Part shown: piece by piece, positions 26,436 to 33,962 of the stretch
Layout: each line of letters begins with the position of its first letter
Numbering within the stretch: the stretch's first letter is position 1
Source: Bradyrhizobium sp. Ec3.3
Lineage (GTDB): Bacteria > Pseudomonadota > Alphaproteobacteria > Rhizobiales > Xanthobacteraceae
DNA length: 64,000 nucleotides
Direction: 5' to 3'
Assembly: GCF_000472925.1 (NCBI RefSeq)
Contig: NZ_KI421479.1
Coordinates: 188,324 to 252,323, forward strand
Made by a program: the position numbers and the translations under genes
Notes under the pieces: generated by a model
Seen by the model: only the letters and a program-made list of their open reading frames with translations
What the model was told of the DNA's origin: nothing
Databases searched by the model: none

Positions 26436-26910
26436 GCCAAAGACGGCCGGCCAATCATTTAGGCTGGGAGGGTCGCACTAGGGACGGATCGCGTGGACGA
26501 CAGGTGGCCGAAGGGTCAAAAGGTGGGCACCCTCTTCGGATAAGCGGGGCCGCCAACAGGCCAATCCTCAGCAGCAGACAATAATTCTGCGGCCCGCCAA
26601 AACAAGGCGGGATGCCCAATGTTGCTCGTCGTCCCGAGCTATGCCTAATGCATTAAGATAACCCCCAGCTCCCAGAGCTAGTAAGCGCAACTCTCGGGCG
26701 AGATCAATAGCCTGCAACCGCGCGCTGATCGACGATGTCACAGTGATGGGTCAACCGGTCGAGGAGCGCGGCGGTCATCATGGCGTCGCCGAACACGCTG
26801 GGCCATGCTCCGAAGGTGACGTTGACTTGGACCTCGGCGACGATAGAGCCGCGCCAGGGTGATTTTCCCTGCAGAATTCCCTGATCCCAAGGAAACTGGG
26901 ATTTAAGCAC
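26436..26910. other. Gene-poor stretch between the polysaccharide region and the uptake cluster
   Basis: There is no intact gene. The right part holds a fragment of an IS21 istB gene (26731-26835). The left part, with several short A+T-richer patches, shows nothing I can identify. It likely marks an old insertion at the edge of the transferred region. Confidence 0.5.
26731..26835 (-). mobile_element. istB: IS21-family IstB fragment (degraded insertion sequence)
   Basis: A 68-codon frame (26910-26704, minus) includes VNVTFGAWPSVFGDAMMTAALLDRLTHHCDIV, which matches the C-terminal part of the IS21 helper ATPase IstB (SVFGDAKMTTALLDRLTHHCDIV-type block). The Walker motifs, the rest of istB and all of istA are missing, and the frame stops shortly after. 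Only a relic remains, so the element cannot move. Confidence 0.7.
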
Positions 26911-28134
26911 TCACCGCTCGTCGGCGATCACCTTGCCATCGTTCGGTAGTGCGCCCTGGCTCACCAACTCGACATTGCCACCGAGCTTCGTCACCGCGCG
27001 TAGCGTGGCGGCGATCTCCTCGTGGAGCGCCTCGCTTGCTGCCGCCGTCTCGGCCTTCAACGTCATCGCATCCGTTTCGCGCTCGCGGGTGACGACGAGA
27101 CGCAGGCGCCCGAGCGCGGGATGGCGCTTGCCGATCTCGGCGATCTGCTCGGGGCGGACGAACATGCCCTTGACCTTGGTGGTCTGGTCGGCGCGACCCA
27201 TCCAGCCCTTGATGCGCATGTTGCTGCGGCCGCAGGAGCTCTTGCCCGGCAGCGCCGCGGTGAGGTCGCCGAGCGCAAGGCGGATCCAGGGATGATGCGG
27301 GTCGAGCGAGGTCACCACGATCTCGCCGACGTCTCCTGGCGCAACGGGATCGCCGGTGCCTGCCTTGACGATCTCCATGATCAGGTCCTCGTTGACGACC
27401 ATGCCTTCGCGGGCCTCGGTCTCGAAGGCGATGAGGCCGAGATCGGCGGTACCGAAGGCCTGATAGGCGTCGATGCCGCGCGCCTTGATCTCGGCCTGGA
27501 GCGAGGGCGGAAACGCGGCGCCCGACACCAGCGCGCGCTTGATCGAGGAGACATCGCGCCCCGCGCTTGCGGCGGCGTCGAGCAGGATCTTCAGAAAGTC
27601 CGGCGTGCCGCTATAGCCGATCGGCCGGTAGGCCTCGATCAGCTCAAATTGCGCTTCCGTGTTGCCCGGGCCCGCCGGGATCACCGCGCAGCCCAGCGCC
27701 CGCGCCGAGGCGTCGAAAATGAAGCCCCCGGGGGTCAGATGGTAGCCGAACGTGTTGAGCACGACGTCGCCGGGCCGAAAGCCCGCGGCGAATAATGCCC
27801 GCGCCCCGCGCCAGGGGTCGGCCTGGGTTCCCTCCGGCTCAAAGATCGGTCCGGGCGAGGTGAACAGGCGCGCGAATGCCCCGGGCGGGTGCGCCACGAA
27901 GCCGCCGAAGGGCTGGGAGGCCCTGTGCAGGGCGGGCAGTTCCGACTTGCGCAGCACCGGCAGCCGCGCCAGCGCCGCCCGCGAGGTCACGGAGGCCGGC
28001 TCGAAACCCTTCAGACGCTCGGCATAGGCCGGTGCGGCCATGGCATGGTGCAGGATGCCTGGCAGCCGCGAGAACAGCTCGGCCTCGCGCTCGTCGGGCG
28101 CGCGCGTCTCAAGGGCGTCGTAATGGGCGGTCAT
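26911..28134 (-). CDS. PaaK-like AMP-binding protein (phenylacetate-CoA ligase family, degenerate)
   Basis: A 407-residue protein of the phenylacetate-CoA ligase family of adenylate-forming enzymes. Family blocks are visible: ALARLPVLRKSELPALH near the start, YSGTPDFLKILLDAA, AYQAFGTADLGLIAFE, WIRLALGDLTAAL and RIKGWMGRADQTTKVKGMFVRPEQIAEI with the C-terminal lid. The usual phosphate loop (SSGTTG.PT) is replaced by FTSPGPIFEPEG, so normal ATP use is doubtful. It lies next to a Liv-type uptake cluster containing a second, canonical CoA ligase, so a role with an aromatic acid is plausible. It may be a divergent ligase or an acyl-adenylate-binding protein. Confidence 0.75.
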   Translation of the reverse strand: MTAHYDALETRAPDEREAELFSRLPGILHHAMAAPAYAERLKGFEPASVTSRAALARLPVLRKSELPALHRASQPFGGFVAHPPGAFARLFTSPGPIFEPEGTQADPWRGARALFAAGFRPGDVVLNTFGYHLTPGGFIFDASARALGCAVIPAGPGNTEAQFELIEAYRPIGYSGTPDFLKILLDAAASAGRDVSSIKRALVSGAAFPPSLQAEIKARGIDAYQAFGTADLGLIAFETEAREGMVVNEDLIMEIVKAGTGDPVAPGDVGEIVVTSLDPHHPWIRLALGDLTAALPGKSSCGRSNMRIKGWMGRADQTTKVKGMFVRPEQIAEIGKRHPALGRLRLVVTRERETDAMTLKAETAAASEALHEEIAATLRAVTKLGGNVELVSQGALPNDGKVIADER

Positions 28135-28218
28135 GGCTGGTCCTCAACTGGTTCGCTTCCGTTGCGCCGCCTCGCGCGCGTCGCTATCAGGGCGGCAGCC
28201 GGAGCTGGAGAAGGTGGA

Positions 28219-29370
28219 ATGGCCGACGAACAGGGGATCACGACGGAGGAGGCCGCCGATGTCGTCGCCAGATTGAAGCGGCGAACGATCGACGCAGCGC
28301 TGCCGTTGTGGTCGGGCGAAGGCTGGGATGGGGCTACGGGCGGCTTCATCGACCGGCTGCACAAGGATGGCACGGCGGATCGTGTGGCGCCTCGCCGCGT
28401 GATGGTGCAGGCCCGCCAGATCTACTGCTATGCCAAGGCGGCACAGATGGGCTGGTATCCGGACGGCCGTGCGATCGCGTTGAAGGGTCTCGAGTACATG
28501 CTGGCGCGCGCCAAGGCGCCGGACGGCCGTCCGGGCTACGTGCATCGCTTGACGCCGGAAGGTACCGTGCTGGACGGCAAGCGCGATGCCTACGACCACG
28601 CTTTCATCCTGCTCGCGCTTGCGACCGTCTATGCGCTGGACAGGGACGCGCAGGTTCGCGCCGAGATCGACGCGCTGCTCGCCTTCATCGACGCGCATTT
28701 GCGCTCGCCGCATGGCGGTGTTCACGAGAGCCTGCCGACGGCGATGCCGCGCCGGCAGAATCCACACATGCATCTGTTCGAGTCGATGATCGCGTGTTTT
28801 GACGCGACGCATGACCTGTCGTTCCAGAACCGCGCCGGCGAGTTCTTCGCGTTGTTTCTCGCCAATCTCTACGACAAACAGAAGCGCGCGCTCGGCGAAT
28901 ATTTCGAGGAGGACTGGTCCAAAATCGAGCCAGTCAGTGTCGAGCCCGGCCACCAGGCCGAATGGGTCTGGCTGTTGAAGGGATTCGAGCGCATCACGGG
29001 CTGCCCGACGGGCCGCTATCGCGGCGAATTGCTGCAGACAGCGGTGCGCTGTTACGACACCGCAACTGGCTGCCTCATCGACGAAGCCGACGTCGACGGC
29101 AATATCCGCCGGCATTCGCGGCGGCTGTGGCCGCAGACCGAGATCGCGAAAGCGTGGATCGCGCAGGCCGAATCCGGCGAGACGGGCGCGGCGGACAAGG
29201 CGCTCGCGGCGCTGGTGCGGCTGGAACGGCACTATCTCAGCCATCCGGTGAAGGGCGGCTGGTATGATCAGTTCGACCGCGACGGCAACTCGCTGGTCGA
29301 GACCATTCCTGCGTCGTCGTTCTATCATGTTCTCTGCGCGGTCACGGAAGCCGAGCAAGTGCTGGGGTGA
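28219..29370 (+). CDS. N-acylglucosamine 2-epimerase (AGE) family sugar isomerase
   Basis: A 383-residue protein of the (alpha/alpha)6-barrel AGE family, which includes N-acylglucosamine 2-epimerases, mannose isomerases and YihS-type aldose-ketose isomerases. The motif RQNPHMHLFESMIACFDAT holds two conserved histidines, VEPGHQAEWVWLL carries the third, and RRHSRRLWPQTEIAKAW the last. ATG 28219 follows a good purine-rich site (GGAGAAGG). It is convergent with livF and divergent from the PaaK-like gene. Its sugar and its link to the transporter are not known. Confidence 0.85.
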   Translation: MADEQGITTEEAADVVARLKRRTIDAALPLWSGEGWDGATGGFIDRLHKDGTADRVAPRRVMVQARQIYCYAKAAQMGWYPDGRAIALKGLEYMLARAKAPDGRPGYVHRLTPEGTVLDGKRDAYDHAFILLALATVYALDRDAQVRAEIDALLAFIDAHLRSPHGGVHESLPTAMPRRQNPHMHLFESMIACFDATHDLSFQNRAGEFFALFLANLYDKQKRALGEYFEEDWSKIEPVSVEPGHQAEWVWLLKGFERITGCPTGRYRGELLQTAVRCYDTATGCLIDEADVDGNIRRHSRRLWPQTEIAKAWIAQAESGETGAADKALAALVRLERHYLSHPVKGGWYDQFDRDGNSLVETIPASSFYHVLCAVTEAEQVLG

Positions 29371-29433
29371 AACGCTTTTGTTTTGACGCGTTTTCTTCAC
29401 GCGAACCGGTTCCCACTTCGCTTGAAAACGCTA
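29371..29433. repeat. Short palindromic repeat, copy 1 (GACGCGTTTTC family)
   Basis: GACGCGTTTTCTTCACGCGA begins at 29385 and GAAAACGCT ends at 29432, an imperfect inverted pair. A close relative lies at 50976-51009. The last bases supply the stop codon of livF (CTA at 29431-29433, read on the minus strand). Confidence 0.6.
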
Positions 29434-30270
29434 TAGCCAGCGCTTGCGTCGCTTGAAGCTCTTGAGTTTCTTGAAGCTCTTGCGTTGGTCGCCGGCGCCG
29501 CCGAGGTAGAATTCCTTGACGTCCTCGTTGTCGCGCAGATCGTCGGCGGTGCCGTCGAGCACGACCTTACCCTGCTCCATGATGTAGCCATGGCTCGCGA
29601 CCGAGAGCGCGGCGCGTGCGTTCTGCTCGACCAGCAGGATGGTGACGCCGAGGTCGCGATTGATCTTCTTGATGATCGCGAACACTTCCTTCACGAGCAG
29701 CGGCGACAACCCCATCGACGGCTCGTCCATCAAAATCATCTTCGGGCGCGCCATCAGCGCGCGGCCGATCGCGAGCATCTGCTGTTCGCCGCCGGAGAGA
29801 TAGCCGGCGAGGCCCGTGCGCTCCTTCAGGCGTGGGAAATAGTTGAAGACCATGTCGAGGTCGGCATCGATCTCGCGGTCGCTGCGGGTGAAGGCGCCGA
29901 GCTTGAGGTTCTCCAGCGACGTCATGTCGGCGACGATGCGCCGCCCCTCCATCACCTGGAAGATGCCGCGGCGGACGATCTTGTCGGGGTCGATGCCGTT
30001 GATGCGGGCGCCGTCGAACATGATCTCGCCGCGCGTGACCTCGCCGTCCTCGGTCTTGAGCAGGCCGGAGATTGCCTTCAGCGTCGTCGACTTGCCGGCG
30101 CCGTTGGCGCCCAGCAGCGCCACGATCGCGCCCTTGGGCACTTCGAGGCTCAAGCCCCGTAGCACCAGGATGACGTCGTCATAGACGACCTCGATGTTGC
30201 GCACGCTGAGCAGCGGCGGCGTGGGAACGACGCTTGGATTGGGGCGCTCGATATGAGTCACTTCACTCAT
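29431..30270 (-). CDS. livF: ABC transporter ATP-binding protein, LivF type
   Basis: A 279-residue ATPase of a branched-chain-amino-acid-type (HAAT) importer. Walker A is LLGANGAGKSTTL, the signature is YLSGGEQQMLAIGRAL, and Walker B is MILMDEPSMGLSPLLV. It is about 40 residues longer than usual LivF. It has an N-terminal lead (MSEVTHIERPNPSVV) and a very basic tail (RKSFKKLKSFKRRKRWL) whose end lies in a repeat element. It is separated from livK by 179 bases of repeats but follows the same operon order, and its partners are LivG, LivH and LivM in this cluster. The substrate is probably an organic acid activated by the CoA ligase in the operon. Confidence 0.9.
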   Translation of the reverse strand: MSEVTHIERPNPSVVPTPPLLSVRNIEVVYDDVILVLRGLSLEVPKGAIVALLGANGAGKSTTLKAISGLLKTEDGEVTRGEIMFDGARINGIDPDKIVRRGIFQVMEGRRIVADMTSLENLKLGAFTRSDREIDADLDMVFNYFPRLKERTGLAGYLSGGEQQMLAIGRALMARPKMILMDEPSMGLSPLLVKEVFAIIKKINRDLGVTILLVEQNARAALSVASHGYIMEQGKVVLDGTADDLRDNEDVKEFYLGGAGDQRKSFKKLKSFKRRKRWL

Positions 30271-30297
30271 GGTCAGTTACTCTCGTTCTCTTGGTTC

Positions 30298-30419
30298 GTC
30301 ATTCCGCGGCGCCTCGAAGAGGCGAGTCCGGAATCTCGAAGGTTCCGGGTTCAATGCTTTGCATTGCCCCGGAACGACGGGAGAAAGCTGCGGATCCCCC
30401 GCTTTCGCGGGGGATGACG
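30298..30419. repeat. Intergenic palindromic repeats, family A plus GC-rich hairpin
   Basis: GTCATTCCGCGGCGCCTCGA... to GCCCCGGAACGAC (30298-30378) is a family A repeat related to 45293-45372, 47462-47573 and 58041-58131. It is followed by a hairpin CCCCCGCTTTCGCGGGGG at about 30396-30413. These fill the gap between livK and livF. Confidence 0.65.
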
Positions 30420-30449
30420 CGGCGAATAGTTGGTACGCTCGTTCCTACC

Positions 30450-31730
30450 TCACCACCCCAGCCATTCCGGCTTGCGCGGCAGCTCGACCGTCTTGACCTT
30501 CTCGAGCTTGATCACGCCCTTGCTCATGAGATCATTGAGGTCGCCATCGGTCGCGCCCGTGATCTTGGTGCGATAGAGATCGACCTTGAGCGTGCCGCGA
30601 TGGTCCTTGTCGGTCCAGGTCGAGGGATTGCAGACGCCTTCCATTCCCGCCGGCACCCAGTCCTTCTTCTGGTAGAAGCCCTTGGCGACGTTCTCGCCGG
30701 TGGCGCCGCCGTTCTTGACCGCCCAGTCGAGCGCTTCCTTGGTGTAGAGCGCGCTGCAAACGGCGGCGACGTAGTGCACGGGGCGATAGACCTTACCGGT
30801 CGGATCGGACATCTTCGAGATCTCCATCACCGTCTTCATGCCCGGTGCGTTACCGCCCCAGCTCACTGCGGTACGCAGCGGGAAGATCACGCCGTCCGCC
30901 GCATCGCCGGCCGTCTTGGCAGCGTTCTCGTCCATGCCCCAGACGTTGCCAAGGAACTGCACGTCGACGCCCGCGGTCTTGCAGGCCTTCAGCACGGAGA
31001 TATTCGAGGCAGCCGTATTGCCGAGATAGGCGTAGTTGGCGCCGCTGCTCTTCAGGCTCAGGCATTGCGCGCTGTAGTCGCCGGGCGTCAACGCAAACAC
31101 GATCGGCGGCAGCACCTCGAAACCGAGCTCGGTCGCGAGTGCCTCGCCGGCGGCCTTCGGTGCGTTCGGGTAGGGATGGTTGCCGCCCATGTGCACGAAT
31201 TTGGGCTTGCCGCTCTTGCCCTTGGCCTTCCAGTCTTCGGCCGCCCAGGTCAGCATCGCGCGCATGGCATCGGAATAGCTCGGGCCATAGAAGAAATTAT
31301 ACGGCGCGGCCTTCGCCTTGCCGCTGCTGCCCTCGGGATCGGTGAGTGCTGCGGCGTAGGAGCCGGACATATAGGGGATCTTGTCCTGCGCGACGAAGGT
31401 CGTCAGCGCTTCGGTGTCCGCGGTGCCCCAGCCCATGATCGCCGCGACCTTCTCGCCGCCGGACCACTTCTTGTAAAGCGCGACCGCGCGCGGCACCTGG
31501 TAGCCGTAATCATTGCTGTCGACATTGAGCTGCTTGCCGCCGATGCCGCCATTCTTGTTGATCCAGGCGAAGGTATCCACTACGGCCTGGCCGTAGGGCG
31601 TTCCCACGTCGGAAGTGGCGCCGGAATAGTCGGCGAGATGGCCGATCGCGATCTGCGCATGTGCCGGCCCGGCTACGGCGCCGATCAGCAGCGCAAGCGA
31701 TGCGGTGCTCAAAAGGGCTTTGATCTTCAT
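30450..31730 (-). CDS. livK: ABC transporter substrate-binding protein, LivK type
   Basis: A 426-residue periplasmic binding protein. The first 25 residues (MKIKALLSTASLALLIGAVAG, then PAHA) form a signal peptide with an AHA|Q cleavage site. The mature part starts IAIGHLADYSGATSDVGTPYGQAVVD, the ligand-binding opening of the family, with MGWGTADTEALTTFVAQDKIPYMSGSYAAAL further in. The family binds branched-chain amino acids, amides or aromatic acids. With a CoA ligase in the operon, an aromatic or fatty acid ligand is likely. It starts 39 bases after livM. Confidence 0.9.
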   Translation of the reverse strand: MKIKALLSTASLALLIGAVAGPAHAQIAIGHLADYSGATSDVGTPYGQAVVDTFAWINKNGGIGGKQLNVDSNDYGYQVPRAVALYKKWSGGEKVAAIMGWGTADTEALTTFVAQDKIPYMSGSYAAALTDPEGSSGKAKAAPYNFFYGPSYSDAMRAMLTWAAEDWKAKGKSGKPKFVHMGGNHPYPNAPKAAGEALATELGFEVLPPIVFALTPGDYSAQCLSLKSSGANYAYLGNTAASNISVLKACKTAGVDVQFLGNVWGMDENAAKTAGDAADGVIFPLRTAVSWGGNAPGMKTVMEISKMSDPTGKVYRPVHYVAAVCSALYTKEALDWAVKNGGATGENVAKGFYQKKDWVPAGMEGVCNPSTWTDKDHRGTLKVDLYRTKITGATDGDLNDLMSKGVIKLEKVKTVELPRKPEWLGW

Positions 31731-31769
31731 GGGTTGGTTCCTCCTGTTTTTCGTTTAGATGGCCCGCGC

Positions 31770-32843
31770 TCAATGCGAGAACGGGTAGAGTTTCCAGTAA
31801 GCCTTGATCTGCCGCCAGCGATGCGCGAGCCCGTCCGGCTCGAACATCAGGAATGCGATGATGATGAGCCCGATCGCGATCTCGCGCAGGAAGGTGATGT
31901 TGGTATTGAGCGACAGCGCGTGATCGATCGCGCCGCCCTTCAATTGCAGGCTGAGCCATTCCATCGATTCCGGCAGCAGCACCACGAAGGCCGTTCCCAT
32001 CAGCGTGCCCATGATCGAGCCGGTGCCGCCGATAATGATCATGGCGAGGAACAGGATTGACCGCTCGATGCCAAAGCCTTCCTGCGAGACCACGAGCTGG
32101 TAATGCGCGTAGAGCGCGCCGGCGATGCCGGCGAAAAAGGCGGCGAGCCCGAACGACAGCGTGCGGTACTTCGTCAGGTTGATCCCCATGATCTCCGCGG
32201 AGAGATAATGGTCGCGGATCGCGACCAGCGCTCTGCCGTCGCGCGTGCGCATCAGATTGGTGACGAGGACGTAGCTTGCGAGCACGTAGGCCAGCACGAC
32301 GTAGAAATACTGCTTATCGCCGCGCAGCGCATAGCCGAAGATCGAAAACGGCTCGGCGCTGGCCGGCACCGAGCCGCCGGAGAACCATTCTGCGCGCGAG
32401 AAGAAGTCGAGCAGGATGTATTGCGCCGCGAGCGTCGCGATGACGAGATAGAGCCCCTTCAGCCGTGCCGCGGGAATACCGAAGACCAGGCCGACGAGCG
32501 CGGTGACGATGCCGGCGAGCGGGATGGCGAAGAACACCGGGATCGGTGCGTTGTTGGAGATATAGGCCGAGGTGAAGGCGCCGAGCAGGAAGAAGGCAGC
32601 ATGGCCGATCGAGATCTGGCCGGTGAAGCCGACCAGGATGTTCAAGCCGAGTGCAGCGATCGAGAAGATGCCGATCTGGATCAGGATGCTCAGCCAATAT
32701 CCGCTGAAGAATTGCGGCGCCAGGCAAAGCAGCAGCACGCCGGCAATCGCAAAGTTGCGGCTGGTCCTGGTCGGGAAGATCGTGGTGTCGGCCGCGTAGG
32801 TGGTGCGGAAATCACCAGCAGGGATGAGGGCAGGGCCAGCCAT
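31770..32843 (-). CDS. livM: ABC transporter permease, LivM type
   Basis: A 357-residue inner-membrane permease with about 9-10 segments. Family blocks include LGLNILVGFTGQISIGHAAFFLLGAF, GRALVAIRDHYLSAEIMGINLTKYRTLSFGLAAFFAGIAGALYAH and the C-terminal MFEPDGLAHRWRQIK. The start MAGPALIPAGDF (32843) lies 2 bases after the livH stop. The longer frame upstream only crosses livH antiphase and is not real. It forms the membrane channel with LivH. Confidence 0.9.
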   Translation of the reverse strand: MAGPALIPAGDFRTTYAADTTIFPTRTSRNFAIAGVLLLCLAPQFFSGYWLSILIQIGIFSIAALGLNILVGFTGQISIGHAAFFLLGAFTSAYISNNAPIPVFFAIPLAGIVTALVGLVFGIPAARLKGLYLVIATLAAQYILLDFFSRAEWFSGGSVPASAEPFSIFGYALRGDKQYFYVVLAYVLASYVLVTNLMRTRDGRALVAIRDHYLSAEIMGINLTKYRTLSFGLAAFFAGIAGALYAHYQLVVSQEGFGIERSILFLAMIIIGGTGSIMGTLMGTAFVVLLPESMEWLSLQLKGGAIDHALSLNTNITFLREIAIGLIIIAFLMFEPDGLAHRWRQIKAYWKLYPFSH

Positions 32844-32845
32844 GG

Positions 32846-33739
32846 TCAAATCCGCTCGATGTCGTGGGTGCCGAACAGGCCGTAGGGCTTGATCATCAGC
32901 ACGATGATGAGGACGTAGAACGGTGCGATCTCGTAGAGATTGCCCCAGTGCAGATACTGGCTGTCGACATATTGCGCGATGTTCTCGAGAAGCCCGATGA
33001 TGATGCCGCCGAGCACGGCGCCGCCGACGGAGTCGAGCCCGCCGAGGATCGCCGCCGGAAACACCTTGATGCCGTACGCGGCGAGCCCCGACGACACGCC
33101 ATTCACCACGGCGACGACGACGCCCGCGACCGCCGACACCGTCGCCGAGATCGCCCAGGCCATCGCGAACACGCTTTTGACGGAAATGCCGAGCGACTGC
33201 GCCACTTGCTGATTGAACGCGGTGGCCCGCATCGCAAGCCCGTATTTCGAGGCCCGGAAGAACCAGGCCATGCCGATCATCATTGCCACCGACACCACTA
33301 GGCTCATGATGTAGACGGTCTGGATCTGCAGCCCGAGCAGGTTCACCGACTGGCTCTCGAATACGCGCGGGAACGGCTGCGGGTTGACGCCGAACATCCA
33401 CTTCAGCGCGGCCTGGAAGACCGTCGAGAGGCCGATGGTGACCATGATCACCGAGATGATCGGCTCGCCGATCATGGGCCTCAGGATCAGGACCTGGATC
33501 GCAATGCCGAACACGAACATGAAGACGAGCGTCATTGGCATGCCGATCCAGAACGGCACCTGGTATTTCGCCAGCAGCGCCCAGCACACCCAGGCGCCGA
33601 CCAGCAGCAATTCACCTTGCGCGAAGTTGACGACCTGCGTCGCCTTGTAGATCAGCACAAACGACATCGCGACCACGCCATAGAGCGTTCCGACCACGAG
33701 GCCGTTGACCAGGAGCTGGATGAGGAATGCGGTATTCAT
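32846..33739 (-). CDS. livH: ABC transporter permease, LivH type
   Basis: A 297-residue inner-membrane permease with about 8 segments. The N-terminal FLIQLLVNGLVVGTLYGVVAMSFVLIYKATQVVNFAQGELLLVGAW is the LivH signature, and the EAA-like region includes AVAGVVVAVVNGVSSGLAAYGIKVFPAAILGGLDSVGGAVLGG. It pairs with LivM in the uptake system. A 223-base repeat-filled gap separates it from the CoA-ligase gene upstream. Confidence 0.9.
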   Translation of the reverse strand: MNTAFLIQLLVNGLVVGTLYGVVAMSFVLIYKATQVVNFAQGELLLVGAWVCWALLAKYQVPFWIGMPMTLVFMFVFGIAIQVLILRPMIGEPIISVIMVTIGLSTVFQAALKWMFGVNPQPFPRVFESQSVNLLGLQIQTVYIMSLVVSVAMMIGMAWFFRASKYGLAMRATAFNQQVAQSLGISVKSVFAMAWAISATVSAVAGVVVAVVNGVSSGLAAYGIKVFPAAILGGLDSVGGAVLGGIIIGLLENIAQYVDSQYLHWGNLYEIAPFYVLIIVLMIKPYGLFGTHDIERI

Positions 33740-33777
33740 GTCGATTTCCGCGCAAAATGCAGAAGCGTTGGCGGTGC

Positions 33778-33926
33778 ACCCTCTTCCCTTGCGGGAGAGG
33801 GTGGCTTCGCGAAGCGAAGCCGGGTGAGGGGTTGCCTCCGCATTGAAGGTGTGGAGACAGGACCCCTCACCCCTACGAGCTTGCGGCTGAGGGTGGAGCT
33901 GCCCTCTCCCACAAGGGGAAAGGGCA
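33778..33926. repeat. Intergenic palindromic repeat, family C (CCCTCTCCC type)
   Basis: Starts ACCCTCTTCCCTTGCGGGAG and ends GCCCTCTCCCACAAGGGGAA, with inner parts GGGTGAGGGG and CCCCTCACCC, so the whole unit can fold into a long imperfect hairpin. It lies inside the operon between the CoA ligase and livH. Confidence 0.65.
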
Positions 33927-33962
33927 CAATAAGGTGCATCGTGCTCGTTGCTTGCGAAAGAC

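Noticed and set aside
27889..28218. N-terminal extension of the AGE-family protein
   Set aside because: The extension overlaps the start of the PaaK-like gene on the other strand. ATG 28219 has a good ribosome binding site and fits the family start.
30234..32060. 608-codon open frame on the plus strand opposite livF-livK-livM
   Set aside because: It is the antisense shadow of strongly recognised transporter genes in GC-rich DNA. Its sequence is rich in R, H, D and A without any domain.
31770..33587. 605-codon version of LivM extending across livH
   Set aside because: The first 248 codons overlap livH out of frame and lack membrane character. LivM starts at 32843.
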